The notes under the pieces were generated by a model. That model worked only from the letters and a program-made list of their open reading frames with translations. It ran no database searches and was not told where the DNA came from. Position numbers and translations under genes: made by a program. Shown here piece by piece: positions 10,501 through 20,540 of a DNA stretch of 64,000 nt. How positions within the stretch are numbered: the stretch's first letter is position 1; the number at the start of each line of letters is the position of its first letter. This DNA comes from Incurvaria masculella (Eukaryota > Arthropoda > Insecta > Lepidoptera > Incurvariidae): contig OX335652.1 of the NCBI GenBank assembly GCA_946894095.1, positions 4,673,001 through 4,737,000 on the forward strand, in the 5' to 3' direction.

Positions 10501-13233
10501 TTGAAATTATTTCGTTTTCAAGAAAACAAGCCTGTTCGCGATTGACATATATGAACGTACCACCGCGTCACTTCCACAGAGGGGCAGGCAAAGAATTTAG
10601 AGCGTCGTTAGGTACCTAGAATTACGAAATACCTTAGAATTACAAAACTAAATTGCTTTATAACGTTTCGTAGCATATTAAATTACTTAAGTAGATATAC
10701 TTTTTTGTACCTAGGAGGTATGTCGCTAGTAATAATCTTAAATACCGTATTAGTAGGAGGCATTGCTTACAGGAGGAGGGACTGTAGGAGAATTCCAAAT
10801 TATGGGTATTCAACGCAATACCCTCGAATGTTATGTTTTGTAAAATAAAATCAGACACAATTGTAAGAACACTTCTATATTACCACTGATTATCAAATAA
10901 GTACACTTTTCGGTTATCCATTCCACTTGTACTGCGAGACCGGCTGATCGGTGTCGACGCTCTTTCATGAATGCCCTCTCACCCTCTTATTTTAGTCTCC
11001 TTCCGGTTCCGTACAAAATATACGTTTTGAAATGATGCCATAGTTGAAAATCATGACAGTGGCTGGTTCGTATCCAGGCTTGCAGTATATTCGTAAGCTC
11101 AGTAAGCTCTTTCTTTTATTTATGTGTCATTGCTTCACAGTCGTTTAACAAACATATATACATAAATCATTTCTATTCAATGACTAACATTATTAAGAAA
11201 TATTTCAACAAATAAACCGCAGGAAAAGAGGTTTATCTCATTTCAAATAAACGTTGCATTGGGTAACTGAGAATGATTATTTGAACTTTAAAATAATTGC
11301 GGAGATGAAGAGGCGGAGCGGAGGAACTAATCAGAACATTCCTGGAGTTCTTCGCAACGTGACGGCGGCGGCGGCAGTGGCGGCGTGGTGTCGGCGCGCG
11401 CCGACTAACTGTCTACGAGTATGTTTGCACCTAGTATGTATCTACAATCATGCATGAACAAAGATCGCTCCGAATGATATATCAGGAACGATCATAAGAA
11501 AAATACTCTAGAAAAATAAGCACACAAAAATCATTATTTTGTTACAAGTGGAATGTATTTTGAATAAATGCTAAACATAAATATTTTCATACAAAACAAT
11601 GATTTTACGATTTAAGCCGTAGTCATCATTTCATATCAAAGAAATTTTCCATATTATTTGAACAAGTACCAATTAGGTAAGCAGTCACAAGTTCATATGA
11701 ATTATATTGCAGCTCCATCATCAGACCAGCTCCATAGTATTTAAATATTGTTAATTAATCAGAACTACGCGCGGAGCAATTTCAATACCTTTCAATAACA
11801 GAGAATGCTTATCTACTTTTGGCAGACAGAACGACAAAGAAGCAAGAGTTCCGATTATTATGATCGATGTTAAGTACTACTAGGCGCGATCAGGTTCTGT
11901 ATGTGTGGACGTTTATACGTTAATAAGATAATTTAAAACAGGCAACCTTTACCATACCTAAACCATATATATATTTAACCATAATATGGCAATAAATTCT
12001 CCTCTTTCACTGAAATGTGTCCGAAAATCATGAAAAGTCCCGCGATCCGCGAGCCCGCGCCGGCAGCACGCAGAGTTCACTGAAATCGCTTCAGCTCAGA
12101 TTAAACCGAGATTATCCGATCGACAACAATTATTCACTGAGTTGCAAAATACGGCTTAAAGCTGGCTCCAATGGTCGCCCATTTCACCCCCGAATATATC
12201 ACTAGTCAGTGGACCCCGTAATGCGCGGCCGCTACCGCTACCGCCGCCACTACCGCCGCCGCTACCGCCGATGCTACCGCCGCCGTCCGCCCTCACCTCT
12301 GCCGCCCCGCGCTCCGCCACCGTTATTTTGGGCGGATAACGAAGGACCAATTTGTCCGGCCATTGTTATCGAAGTGACTTCGTTTGGTTTAGATGCGCCG
12401 ATATAGGTTAATCTGCCATTATGTAGATTTGTATGTAGAATCGACCGTGACGCAAGGACACGTTCATACATACATACATACATATCCTTCATGCCACGTT
12501 TCCGGAGGGTCAGGCAGAGACGCCATATGGTACGATAACAGCACACCTCTTTCGCTTCATCTACAGGCATACATATGTTTATGCATGCTCTACGATTACG
12601 GGTGCTACGTACCAGAACTTAATGAAAGAAATAAAACTGTAAAAAGGCAAGAGTTGGTAGGCGCAGTTCCGGCGAAAGAGTTGCTTGCTGGTTCAAGTCC
12701 AGCCATGCAGTATATTCATAAAGTCGTTCTTTTTACAGCTTCATTTCTTTTAATCAACACTGTGTTGTGGAAAAACTAGGGACTGACCTCTCGATCCCGA
12801 CTGATGCCTTCGACAGCTGGAGCAGCGCGTGGACTGTAGGGACGCCTATTCGCAGGATCCCTCTTCGCCAACCACTCACTAACACTCTTCTTGGCTTGCA
12901 GCCTTGATGAGGACACAGATGAATCAAGTTGCAATGAAGTAGCGGATAATAATTAATTTCTTTTGCGCGGAGCAGATCTTTGCGCGCGTGTCCGACGTCG
13001 TTGCAAAAGATCTCTGATTTCGGGCTCGTCGCCTCGCGTCTTCAAGGTCGATGCTCTTCTCTCTTGAAGCGTGTGAGCGGCAGAGAACGCGTCAGTGCGA
13101 GTAATGTTAAGCGTGGTGTGTTTTGAGTCGCGCGAGACCCCGCCATATAACAACGGTAGCTAATTTTGATAGTAATGCGTCAATGGCTCAACTACTGTGT
13201 TGTGTATGTTCGGGCATGTACATAGAATAATAA
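10501..13233. other. Spacer with small repeats and CpG patches
   Basis: No gene seen. Small items: 10680-10732 shares AAGTAGATATACTTTTTTGTAC-like sequence with 16270-16322. 11056-11125 and 12645-12745 share a CTGGTTC...CCAG box followed by TGCAGTATATTC, probably eroded tRNA-derived SINEs. 12430-12475 shares AATCGACCGTGA.GCAAGGA with 16345-16370. A CATA run lies at 12464-12484. CpG-rich bits lie at 11340-11410, 12020-12420 and 12960-13150. Confidence 0.35.
12227..12296 (+). repeat. CCG/CTA trinucleotide-hexanucleotide tract
   Basis: Imperfect array of GCTACC and GCC units. Translated it gives Arg/Tyr- or Gly/Ser-rich peptide in opposing frames, so the open frames over it are composition artefacts and not evidence of a gene. 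Confidence 0.75.
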
Positions 13234-14516
13234 TAGGTCGGGGAAAAAGTCTTTTCGCATTATAGTATGTATGAACTTGTAATAAAATATCTTTGGCTAT
13301 ACTATTTGTATCTGGCTGGTTTTGGTATCATTGAAAGTTTAAATTTTAAAGAACATAATTCCAAATTCAAATTAGGAAAATGTGTGATTCTCATTTGTTT
13401 TTCGTACTGTCAAAATGAGTGAATCTAATGAAGAAATTCGATACATTTTAAAATTTTACTACAAAAAAGGTAAAAATGCAACGCAAGCCGCGAAAAAAAT
13501 TTGCGATATTTATGGACCTAGTGCAGTGTCTGTGAGAGTAGCACAAATTTGGTTTAAGCGTTTTCAATCCGGAAATTTTGATGTCAAAGATGCACGTCGC
13601 TCTGGTCGCCCTATTACGGATAAAATGGATGCCATTTTTGAAAAAGTGGAGCAAGATCGGCATATCAGTAGTTACGACGTAGCTGAAGAACTAGGAATTG
13701 ACCAAAAAACAGTTTTGGCGCATTTGAAAAAAACTGGGTACACAAAAAAGCTCGATATTTGGGTACCTCACGAGCTCACTGAAAGAAACCTAATGAACCG
13801 TGTACTCATTTGTGATTCTTTATTACGACGTAATGAAACCGAACCATTTTTGAAGAAGCTGATAACTGGTGATGAAAAGTGGATCACGTACGACAAGAAC
13901 GTGCGAAAAAGGTCGTGGTCAAAGGCCGGTCAAGCTTCACAGACTGTGGCGAAACCCGGGTTAACTCGCAACAAGGTGATGCTGTGTGTGTGGTGGGATT
14001 GGAAGGGCATTATTCATTATGAGCTGTTACCACCAGGCAGGACCATCGATTCTGAACTCTACTGCGAACAACTGATGAGATTAAAGCAAGAAGTTGAGAG
14101 AAAGCGGTCGGAATTAATCAACAGAAGGGGTGTGGTTTTTCATCATGACCACGCTAGACCTCACACATCTTTAGCCACTCAGCAAAAACTAAGAGAGTTT
14201 GGCTGGGAGGTGTTAATGCATCCGCCGTATAGTCCTGACCTTGCACCTTCAGATTTCCACCTGTTTAGGTCTCTTCAGAATTCTTTAGGCAGTGTCAGGT
14301 TAACATCACGAGAGGACTGCCAAAACCACTTGTCGCGGTATATTGATCAGAAGTCCCAATATTTCTATAGCAATGGGATCATGTCCCTACCTACAAGATG
14401 GCAAAAAGTTATCGAACAAAATGGTACCTACATACTTTAGTTAAATGTAAATAAACCATATTAAAAAATGTTTTGAATTTTCTTAAAAAATGCGAAGAAA
14501 CTTTTTCCCCAACCTA
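13234..14516 (+). mobile_element. Mariner transposon copy 2, full length
   Basis: The plus-strand sister of 2129-3412. The left end reads GGTCGGGGAAAAAGTCTTTT from 13236. The right end, read inward from 14514, is GGTTGGGGAAAAAGTTTC. TA lies immediately outside each. AATAAA just after the stop codon could serve as a polyadenylation signal. Edges are uncertain by about 3 bases. Confidence 0.95.
13415..14440 (+). CDS. Mariner transposase (341 aa), copy 2
   Basis: Same protein as copy 1, with 10 amino-acid differences (97% identity by eye). The HTH pair (1-110), RRSGRP linker (61-66), canonical WVPHEL (116-121) and DD34D triad D153/D245/D280 are all present, and the frame has no break. Unlike copy 1, the highly conserved Asn next to D245 (HHDNARPH) is His here, while the residue after D280 is Phe, an accepted variant. 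Nearly all nucleotide differences between the copies change the protein (only GAT/GAC at D245 looked silent), the pattern expected when two inserted copies drift without selection. The gene may be intact yet inactive. Start ATG chosen because both copies and the family length agree. Confidence 0.95.
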   Translation: MSESNEEIRYILKFYYKKGKNATQAAKKICDIYGPSAVSVRVAQIWFKRFQSGNFDVKDARRSGRPITDKMDAIFEKVEQDRHISSYDVAEELGIDQKTVLAHLKKTGYTKKLDIWVPHELTERNLMNRVLICDSLLRRNETEPFLKKLITGDEKWITYDKNVRKRSWSKAGQASQTVAKPGLTRNKVMLCVWWDWKGIIHYELLPPGRTIDSELYCEQLMRLKQEVERKRSELINRRGVVFHHDHARPHTSLATQQKLREFGWEVLMHPPYSPDLAPSDFHLFRSLQNSLGSVRLTSREDCQNHLSRYIDQKSQYFYSNGIMSLPTRWQKVIEQNGTYIL

Positions 14517-14587
14517 TATGTTTGGGCTCATTGCATTTCTTGAACGTCTCAAGAGCTGAATGAGGCATTTGCCGTTCCTAGATTGGA

Positions 14588-14710
14588 TTTCAGGTAAAAC
14601 CGTAGGTCCCCTTCCTTACCTAATAGGTAAGAGGTTTAATCCTGCCCAGGTTGATACCATCGCATTGAATTAATGAAAATTTTCCGTGTTATTCATCCAG
14701 TTCAAACATT
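14588..14710 (+). mobile_element. Family B SINE body fragment
   Basis: Plus-orientation body: AAAACCGTAGGTCCCCTTCC, GGTTTAATCCTGCCCAGGTT, GATACCATCGCATTG and TTTTCCGTGTTATTCATCCAG in family order. Both head and poly(A) tail are missing. Confidence 0.75.
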
Positions 14711-14786
14711 CGTGCAATTTATGGAAGATCAAAAATAATTGAATACTAAATGTAAACATTTATGACCATACAATTATAAATCAGCC

Positions 14787-15289
14787 TTAAGGTGGGTGGG
14801 CCTTCCCGCTAATTTTCCCATACAAATGTTGAAAGAAGATCATGCTTGATGAATTGTAATATTGTGTTTTTTAAGTTTTTAGGTCGGAAAGTTTGAATTT
14901 TTCGCGCGTTTTAAAAAATAAGTTTGGTCTAGCAATATTAAAACGAAAAAATTAAAAATCTTAGTCATCAAGCCCAGCTTTTTCCATGAATATTCAAAAA
15001 TCAGTTTAGTTTTCGTTCGATTTTCGACTTCAGTGTTCGTGATTGTTACTTATCTATCGTTAATCTATATAACTATCGTATTATATAATAATATTTTTGT
15101 AAATCTGACCAAATCAAAGACTATGCGCTCTGTTTTCTTTGTGGAAGACTAATCCTCCTCATTACGAAGAGTGTCTTTTCCTTTAAAACAGATTTAGTGC
15201 CAGAGGGCAGCAGAAGGATTTTGTGCCCTCGAATGAGTATTAGATAATTGAATAAGTAGAATTAGGCCCCTCGGAGAGGGCCACCTTAA
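14787..15289 (-). mobile_element. TTAA-flanked MITE family D, old copy
   Basis: 503 bp from TTAA to TTAA. The ends are GGTGGGTGGGCCTTCCCGC and its diverged inverse GAGAGGGCCACC. Internal blocks (TTTTTCGCGCGTTTTA, GTAAATCTGACCAAATC, TCCTCATTACGAAGAGTGTC) match the other D copies in inverse order. Divergence is much higher than among the D copies at 39.5, 59 and 62.8 kb, so this is the oldest. Confidence 0.75.
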
Positions 15290-15339
15290 GAAAACAGGAC
15301 CCAGCAAGCTTCCTCTTGGCAACGAGGCAGGGACAGCCC

Positions 15340-15500
15340 GCGGGCTGAGCTCCGGGGCTGGCGCCTCACCTCGCGCGAGGGTAGGAGGGGAGGGGCGGCG
15401 GGGCGGGGGGGGCGACGCGCCGCCGCCACCTCCCCCCCCCCCACCCCCGCATCCCCAACCCCGCGCCCCCCCCATCCCGCGCCCGGCAAAATGAAATTTC
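15340..15500. promoter_or_regulatory. CpG island with long C and G runs
   Basis: Strand-asymmetric G-rich then C-rich runs (15386-15410 G-rich, 15430-15475 C-rich) capable of G-quadruplex or i-motif folding. Gly/Pro-rich minus-strand frames here are composition artefacts. It abuts the right end of the D element, at a distance of about 50 bases. Confidence 0.4.
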
Positions 15501-16639
15501 TCCTTTGTATATTTTATTGGCCCCGTACAACATTCTCAGGACGCAGCGAAATATGCTTAGCGCATTCCTGTGCGCCTTCCCCGCGACCTCCGCCGAGCGG
15601 ATTGACGTCTTGTTCCGTAAGCGCTTGGATTTATTTTTCTTCGTTCGGCGCTCGCTTTCCTTTGTGATGAAATCGCTAGTGTATAAGCTTTATGAAAGGT
15701 GCGATTGTAATACAATGTGTCTGCTTTTCGTGATTTTTTGTCGCTCGACGTATACTTTTTTAAAAATGTAATCCAATTTTACATCCAAAATTTTTTGTAT
15801 CTATCATCCGATCCTCATAGATCCTCCTCCGCTGGAAAAAAAATCATTTTTTTTTCGTCTCGCCTTCATCTCTGTAAGATTCAAAGATTTTTATCACATC
15901 ATGAAATCTATTAGAATTGAATTATATTAAATATATTGTTTAATTACGTGATGATAATTTGGCTTTGTGATGTTATACAGAACGATATCAAAATGTCAAA
16001 ATCAAAAACATGACTTTGGAAAATAAACGGTTTTCTCCAATTCGTATACGACCCGATGCGGATAGAATTCGTAATCCTGAACTGGGTCTTGCTCCGCATA
16101 CAAATCAGAGATATAATTAGTTTCGCAAACTCTTCGTCGAGTTACATTTCCAATTTCCCGTTGAACCGAAGCATTCGATTTAAAGAGTCTAACGATTACA
16201 CGAGGTTATTAAGAGTCTATTAAAAAGCTTATTGAACAGAGTCTCTAATATTTTAGAGCTATTTAATTATAGATAAGTAAATATACTTTTTCGTACTAAG
16301 CAGGTACGTCGCTTATTCCACAGAAATGTGACATGTATGTATGTATAATCGACCGTGAAGCAAGGATACATTAATTGAAGAATGAGCCCAGTAAAAAGAA
16401 CTACTTTACGATATATTTAATCATGTCAACCTAGGTCTGACTCTAGCGTCTGATGCCAAATACGATTTTGGTGATGAAGGCAATATGTTTGATAGTTCAA
16501 TCTTTGCAGTCAATATCCGCAACGCAGATGAAGCGTTAAATAAATGTATGTAGGTATAATCTTAAACACTGTGTTGCGGGTGGCCTTCCCACACTCCGTT
16601 TGCCTGTCCACGGCCGCCAGTATAAAATGTAAGTACAAA
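15501..16639. other. AT-rich spacer
   Basis: No gene recognised. 16270-16322 and 16330-16385 are second copies of short repeats also seen near 10.7 and 12.4 kb, which implies a longer, now eroded dispersed element. Confidence 0.35.
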
Positions 16640-17030
16640 TTTTTTTTTTTTTTATGTGACTGGACATGGATGGCTAATACCACAAGTTCTGTCATGGTAT
16701 TAGCCCAACACACCACATGGGAACTAGGTGCCATGCCAGGACCTTCCTTATATTGCACGGCTACATTGAACTGGATGGAAAACACGGACAATTTTCATTG
16801 CCGCTTCGACCATCGTTCATCCAATGCGATGGTACCAACCCGGGCGGGATAAACCCTACCACCTAGTAAGTAAGGAAGGGGACCTACAGCTTAACGTGGA
16901 ATCCGAACCACGGCCAGCCTCTCTCAACGGTCGAATGGTCACCCATCCAAGACCAGACCGGACCCACCGTTGCTTAACTTCGGAGAGCGATCGCCGAAGT
17001 GTCGCGCCACTGGGCCACCGAGGCTGACAG
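16640..17030 (-). mobile_element. Family B SINE with a 5S rRNA-containing head
   Basis: Minus-strand SINE. The 3' poly(A) is seen as 14 T at 16640-16653. The 5' end is near 17030. Read on the minus strand, the first about 25 bases resemble a tRNA A-box region (GTGGCCCAGTGGCGCG). Then comes CCGAAGTTAAGCAACGG and CTTGGATGGGTGACC (16937-16985), the internal promoter region (A-box, IE, C-box) of 5S rRNA. After this comes the same body found in the tRNA-headed copies, starting at GGTTCGGATTCCACGT. Transcription would be by RNA polymerase III, and mobilisation by a LINE. Probably a fairly young copy because the tail is long. Confidence 0.85.
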
Positions 17031-17159
17031 TTATTTTCAATATTTTTTTATTTTGTATAATTTCATGTACATATTTTGCTTTCTTAATTTTAACTCTGTG
17101 TCATAATAATCGTAATTCTGATATAAATAGTCAAATCAAAGAGGTTTTTGAACCCTAGA

Positions 17160-17360
17160 GTGACCGGACGGCAAACATCAGATACGTCAAAAAGAGGGTG
17201 AAAGCACAAGAAAGGGGAGCGAGCAGACAACAAGAAGGGAGACAAAGACAATAGGAGTGAGGGGGAAGGGGAGGGGGGGGGAGGGTTGCGGAGAGGGTGA
17301 GGGTGAGAGTCGAGAGCGGAGCACGCGTGTCGACGTCGACACTCGACGGTCGACACCGGC
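17160..17360. repeat. Polypurine GA-rich tract and SalI-type palindrome
   Basis: About 150 bases of nearly pure purine on the plus strand (17190-17320), with GAGAG and GGGGG blocks able to form triplex or quadruplex structures or bind GAGA-type factors. It ends at the perfect 16-bp palindrome GTGTCGACGTCGACAC (17327-17342). Minus-strand Ser/Pro/Leu-rich frames across it are artefacts. Confidence 0.6.
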
Positions 17361-17735
17361 TTGTTGACATGAGTGCAATCGGTATTAATGTTGGCAAGAG
17401 CGTGCTTTGCCCGTTTTGAGAAGGGATACTATTACAATAATCATGCAATTATAAAGGACGATGTTTTGGCTCTTATGTGGTGTTATCATAAAGTGCACAG
17501 GTTTTCATTAATTTGAAATGTATGGAAAAGATATAACTGCGCAAAAATCTCGCCCGTTTTATTAATTTCATCCACGATACTTAAAGTCTCTTTTAAATGA
17601 ATCAATAATAATTTATTTTAAATATTCACTGTTCCCGATAGCAGGAAATACATTTTTATTTACAAATTAATGCATGCGTCGTGTTTACAAAAATAATAAT
17701 GCGGTCATATTATAGGTTGACTGATAGACATACTT
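17361..17735. other. AT-rich spacer
   Basis: No gene, repeat family or structure recognised. Confidence 0.4.
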
Positions 17736-18496
17736 TTTAGGGTTCCGTACCTAAAGGTTGCCAACGGAACTCTATTACTAAGCCTCCACTGTCCGTCCGT
17801 CCGTCCATCCGTCCGTCCGTCTGTCACAGGGCTGTATCTCATGATTCGTAATAGTTATGCAGCTGACATATCCACAGAGTGCGTATTTATAAAACACAGA
17901 GTGTGCCGCTATAAAAATAGGTAAAATAATAAAAATTAAAGAGGTGCCCTATGCAAAAAACGTGATTTTTTGTGTTGATCCCCTTCTCAACTGTAGCATA
18001 CGATTTATTCACAGACTCCGTAAATAAACTAAACCACATTTCGGCATACCGTGATCAGCTTCAGTGGTTTAACATTCCACTTCGAAGACAATCGCATGTC
18101 CTTTCTTTTTTATACACAGTTCTCAACAACCCACGTGCTCCCACATACCTTAGAGATAAATTCAATTTCTTGTCCTCCCATGGTTTACCACTCAGGTCAA
18201 TCGAATTTTAGTTTAGCCGACATTTGTATGCGGATACATTTGTTTTGCTTATAATTTTAATTTAGAGTAATTATAAATAGTGCACAAGAAATAATTATAG
18301 GTTATGTTTCTTCTGGTGCTACCTGTATATTTTTGTCTCATAATCGGGTTGATTGGAAAATATTGACTTTAGGCAATAATTCCTCCCTTGCATGAACCTA
18401 TGTGCATGGAAGCAATAAAGCATTTTATTTTTAATATTACAATGGCACGGGACCCTTTGTGTGCGAGTCCGACTCGCACATGGCCGGTTTTTTTAA
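17736..18496 (+). mobile_element. Family A repeat split by an insertion
   Basis: The left part (17736-17975) has the AGGGTTCCGTACC start, GTCC array and CAAAAAACGTGATTTTTTGT. The right part (18436-18496) resumes with AATGGCACGGGACCC, the GTGCGAGTCCGACTCGCAC palindrome, ATGGCCGG and T run. The 460 bases between them are absent from every other copy and carry LINE sequence. Confidence 0.85.
17976..18435 (+). mobile_element. 5'-truncated non-LTR retrotransposon fragment
   Basis: A plus-strand frame (17972-18211) reads like the thumb/C-terminal part of a jockey/R1-type reverse transcriptase: HISAYRDQLQWFNIPLRRQS then SFLYTVLNNPRAPTYLRDKF and a PLRS motif. Those elements typically continue for about 60 more residues, but here a stop follows. 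A 3' tail of about 220 bases ends with AATAAAG and an AT-rich end. It lies inside a family A repeat, so it arrived later. No RT catalytic core (YADD) is present; dead on arrival. Confidence 0.6.
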
Positions 18497-19686
18497 TAGT
18501 TCAGCAGGTAGATAAAGATAGAACTCTACGCATTCTCTCAACAAACATACAATTCTCTACAAATAAGTGTTCTTCATACACGTACTTTTACGAATTACGA
18601 AAATACTTCATTCATTCATGGTACGTTTTTTAGGTCATTCGGGCAACACAGTTGCAAACACACTCCGCAAATTTATTTTAGTATTCTGTCGTCACTCATT
18701 TGCACTACATAGCCAAACTTAGAACTAGATTTCAAATGCATATCATCTCATTTATCAACACGCCTTGATTCAAATAATCAAGAGTGGCTACACGTATGAG
18801 TACATATGTACATGTTCTATGAAAGAAAATAAACGTTTCCAACGCTCTGAAGAACCAGAAGTGGCTTATTACATTTGACGTGAAAATGCGACGGAGGGCC
18901 GATTCCCTAGGCTCTCTATCCGATGCAAGACACAGTCCCACTGCCTGAAAAAATACTTCGGCATTGTTCAAAGCTTTCTTCCGGATTTTCAGCGATCACT
19001 TCTGGGATTTCGGAGAAAGGGATTCTCCCTAGTGTAGAGAAAGTATTTCAATAATGCATAGAGAAATTCTCTCTGTAAATGTGTCAACGTTTTACAAATG
19101 CACAAAATAATTTTATAAGATATTTTTAACCCCCGTCTTCGCCCGCGGGGTCTCAAATCATAATCATTGCTGTATATTCTAATGCCATAGTAAAATATTT
19201 CATTATAGTTTTAAAAATAATACTTTAGCGACCAGCAAAAACATTATTACTATTAGCAATAATTACAAAATAATAACAGAACACCAATCGAATCAATCAA
19301 AAGTTTAATGTACTTAATTTTGTATCTAAAACACAAGCTGCATTCCCACGCTGAACGGCAAGACTGTTTTCTTTGAAAAAGGAGGCCCTTGATTCTGACA
19401 TACCGAATTTAGCATTTATCTATCTTAGCATCCCTCCGAACCGTTCCACAAGAGAATGGCCACAGCGTCAACTGGCCTATGGTACTGGCCTTCTTGTGTA
19501 TATTTTTAGATACGCAAAAACTTCCTACACTCGCTGTCGTATACACCCTTGTCTTTGGATGTTCTTTGCCCTGGCGTTTGTAATATACACGACTTAATGT
19601 GAGCGTAATATTCTGTAATAATGTAACGGAGATATGGCCACTTGGTGAAAAAATATAACCGAGAGGACAAAAGTAAACGCAAATAA
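18497..19686. other. Spacer, no gene seen
   Basis: AT-rich with short open frames lacking any recognisable motif. A minus-strand frame at 18732-18971 has no family match by eye. Confidence 0.35.
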
Positions 19687-19811
19687 TGTCCAACCCGCCG
19701 CCACCGCCTCCTTACGGCGCGGAGGAGGGCGCTGTAATGAAGGGCGAAAAAAAAAACCTGAAAAATGTATTTCATTCCGTTGCTGCCCTTAGCTAGAGGA
19801 CACGCTCCAGG
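19687..19811 (+). other. Candidate first exon or small ORF with strong splice donor
   Basis: ATG at 19687 with A at -3 opens a 36-codon frame (begins MSNPPPPPPYGAEEGAVMKG) ending at TAG 19793-19796. A near-ideal splice donor CAG|GTAAGTAAGT follows at 19811/19812. The proline run, acidic segment and basic end look protein-like, unlike the surroundings. As one exon the stop precedes the donor, so it is either a complete micropeptide with the donor in the 3' leader, an upstream ORF, or a broken exon (a run of ten A at 19747-19756 is a slippage risk). I do not recognise the protein. Confidence 0.3.
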
Positions 19812-19980
19812 TAAGTAAGTACATAATTATATGCCGCATTATGTTCCATTTGTAGCAGTCATTTCGCTATAGTGCATCGAATTATGGTGGGATTAAAGAA
19901 CAGTCGACGAGAACGGTTATTTCTAAGTAATTTTAGGTTACTAATTTTCCCATTGTCATAAGTAGTTAAGCCCGTCCGGA

Positions 19981-20355
19981 TTTTTTTTGGAGCCTGACAT
20001 GGACGGCTGGCACAGAACTACCGTCATGACATAAGCCCAATACACCACAATCCCGGGGGAATTAGGTGCCATGCCAGAGCCTTCCCTTTATAAGCACAGA
20101 TATACTGAATTTGATAGAAAACACTTCAACCATAGGTTCGTCCAATGCGGTGGTACTAACCCGGGAGGGCTTAACCCTAACAACTAGTAGCATTTAGAGG
20201 ACATAAAGTTTTACCTGGGTTCCTAAACATGGAAAAGCTTGCATTCGTAACGAAATGAACTCATCCAACTCAGAAAGAGAAAAACACGGGGCGAGTATTT
20301 GAACCCATCACCTCTCGCATGAAAGGCAAGTTCTCTAGCCCCTACAACACGAGCT
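19981..20355 (-). mobile_element. Family B SINE, tRNA-headed
   Basis: Minus-strand copy. It has a T run then GAGCCTGACATGGACGGC (3' end), the body in inverse order, the growth-zone motif GAACTCATCCAACTCAGAAAG, and a tRNA-type head. The B-box, read on the minus strand, is GGGTTCAAATAC (20295-20306). The body is diverged and its tail short, so it is older than the copies at 16.6 and 26.6 kb. Confidence 0.8.
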
Positions 20356-20504
20356 GTGCAATTATCTGTTCTGTAATTCTGTTATTCTGTAATTTTAGTT
20401 AGTCTCGAGGCCAGCAATAAAGGCTAAAGTTGCATAACTAAGATAATGTTTGAGTACTTCCCATTTCAAGCCGACCGCGAAGTGTTAACCAGTATTATTA
20501 CGCG

Positions 20505-20540
20505 GCTGTGACTTACCTGTAAAGAAACAAAGGGAGCGTT
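20505..20540 (-). promoter_or_regulatory. Candidate recursive splice site 1
   Basis: On the minus strand a strong polypyrimidine 3' splice site (TTTGTTTCTTTACAG) is directly followed by a strong 5' splice site (GTAAGT). The junction lies between 20517 and 20516. This zero-length-exon arrangement is what insect genes use to remove very long introns in steps. If used, the host gene is on the minus strand and spans the window. Confidence 0.4.

Noticed and set aside
10097..10504. 135-codon plus-strand frame
   Set aside because: Arg/Ala-rich because it crosses a CpG-rich patch; no motif, no homologue recalled, composition explains the open frame.
15194..15489. Gly/Pro-rich minus-strand frames
   Set aside because: Low-complexity translation of G and C runs, open in several frames at once.
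16937..16985. 5S rRNA gene fragment
   Set aside because: Only the internal promoter part of 5S is present and it is joined to a SINE body with a poly(A) tail, so it is a SINE head and not a 5S gene.
17090..17448. Three overlapping Ser/Pro/Leu-rich minus-strand frames
   Set aside because: They translate a polypurine tract; openness comes from composition.
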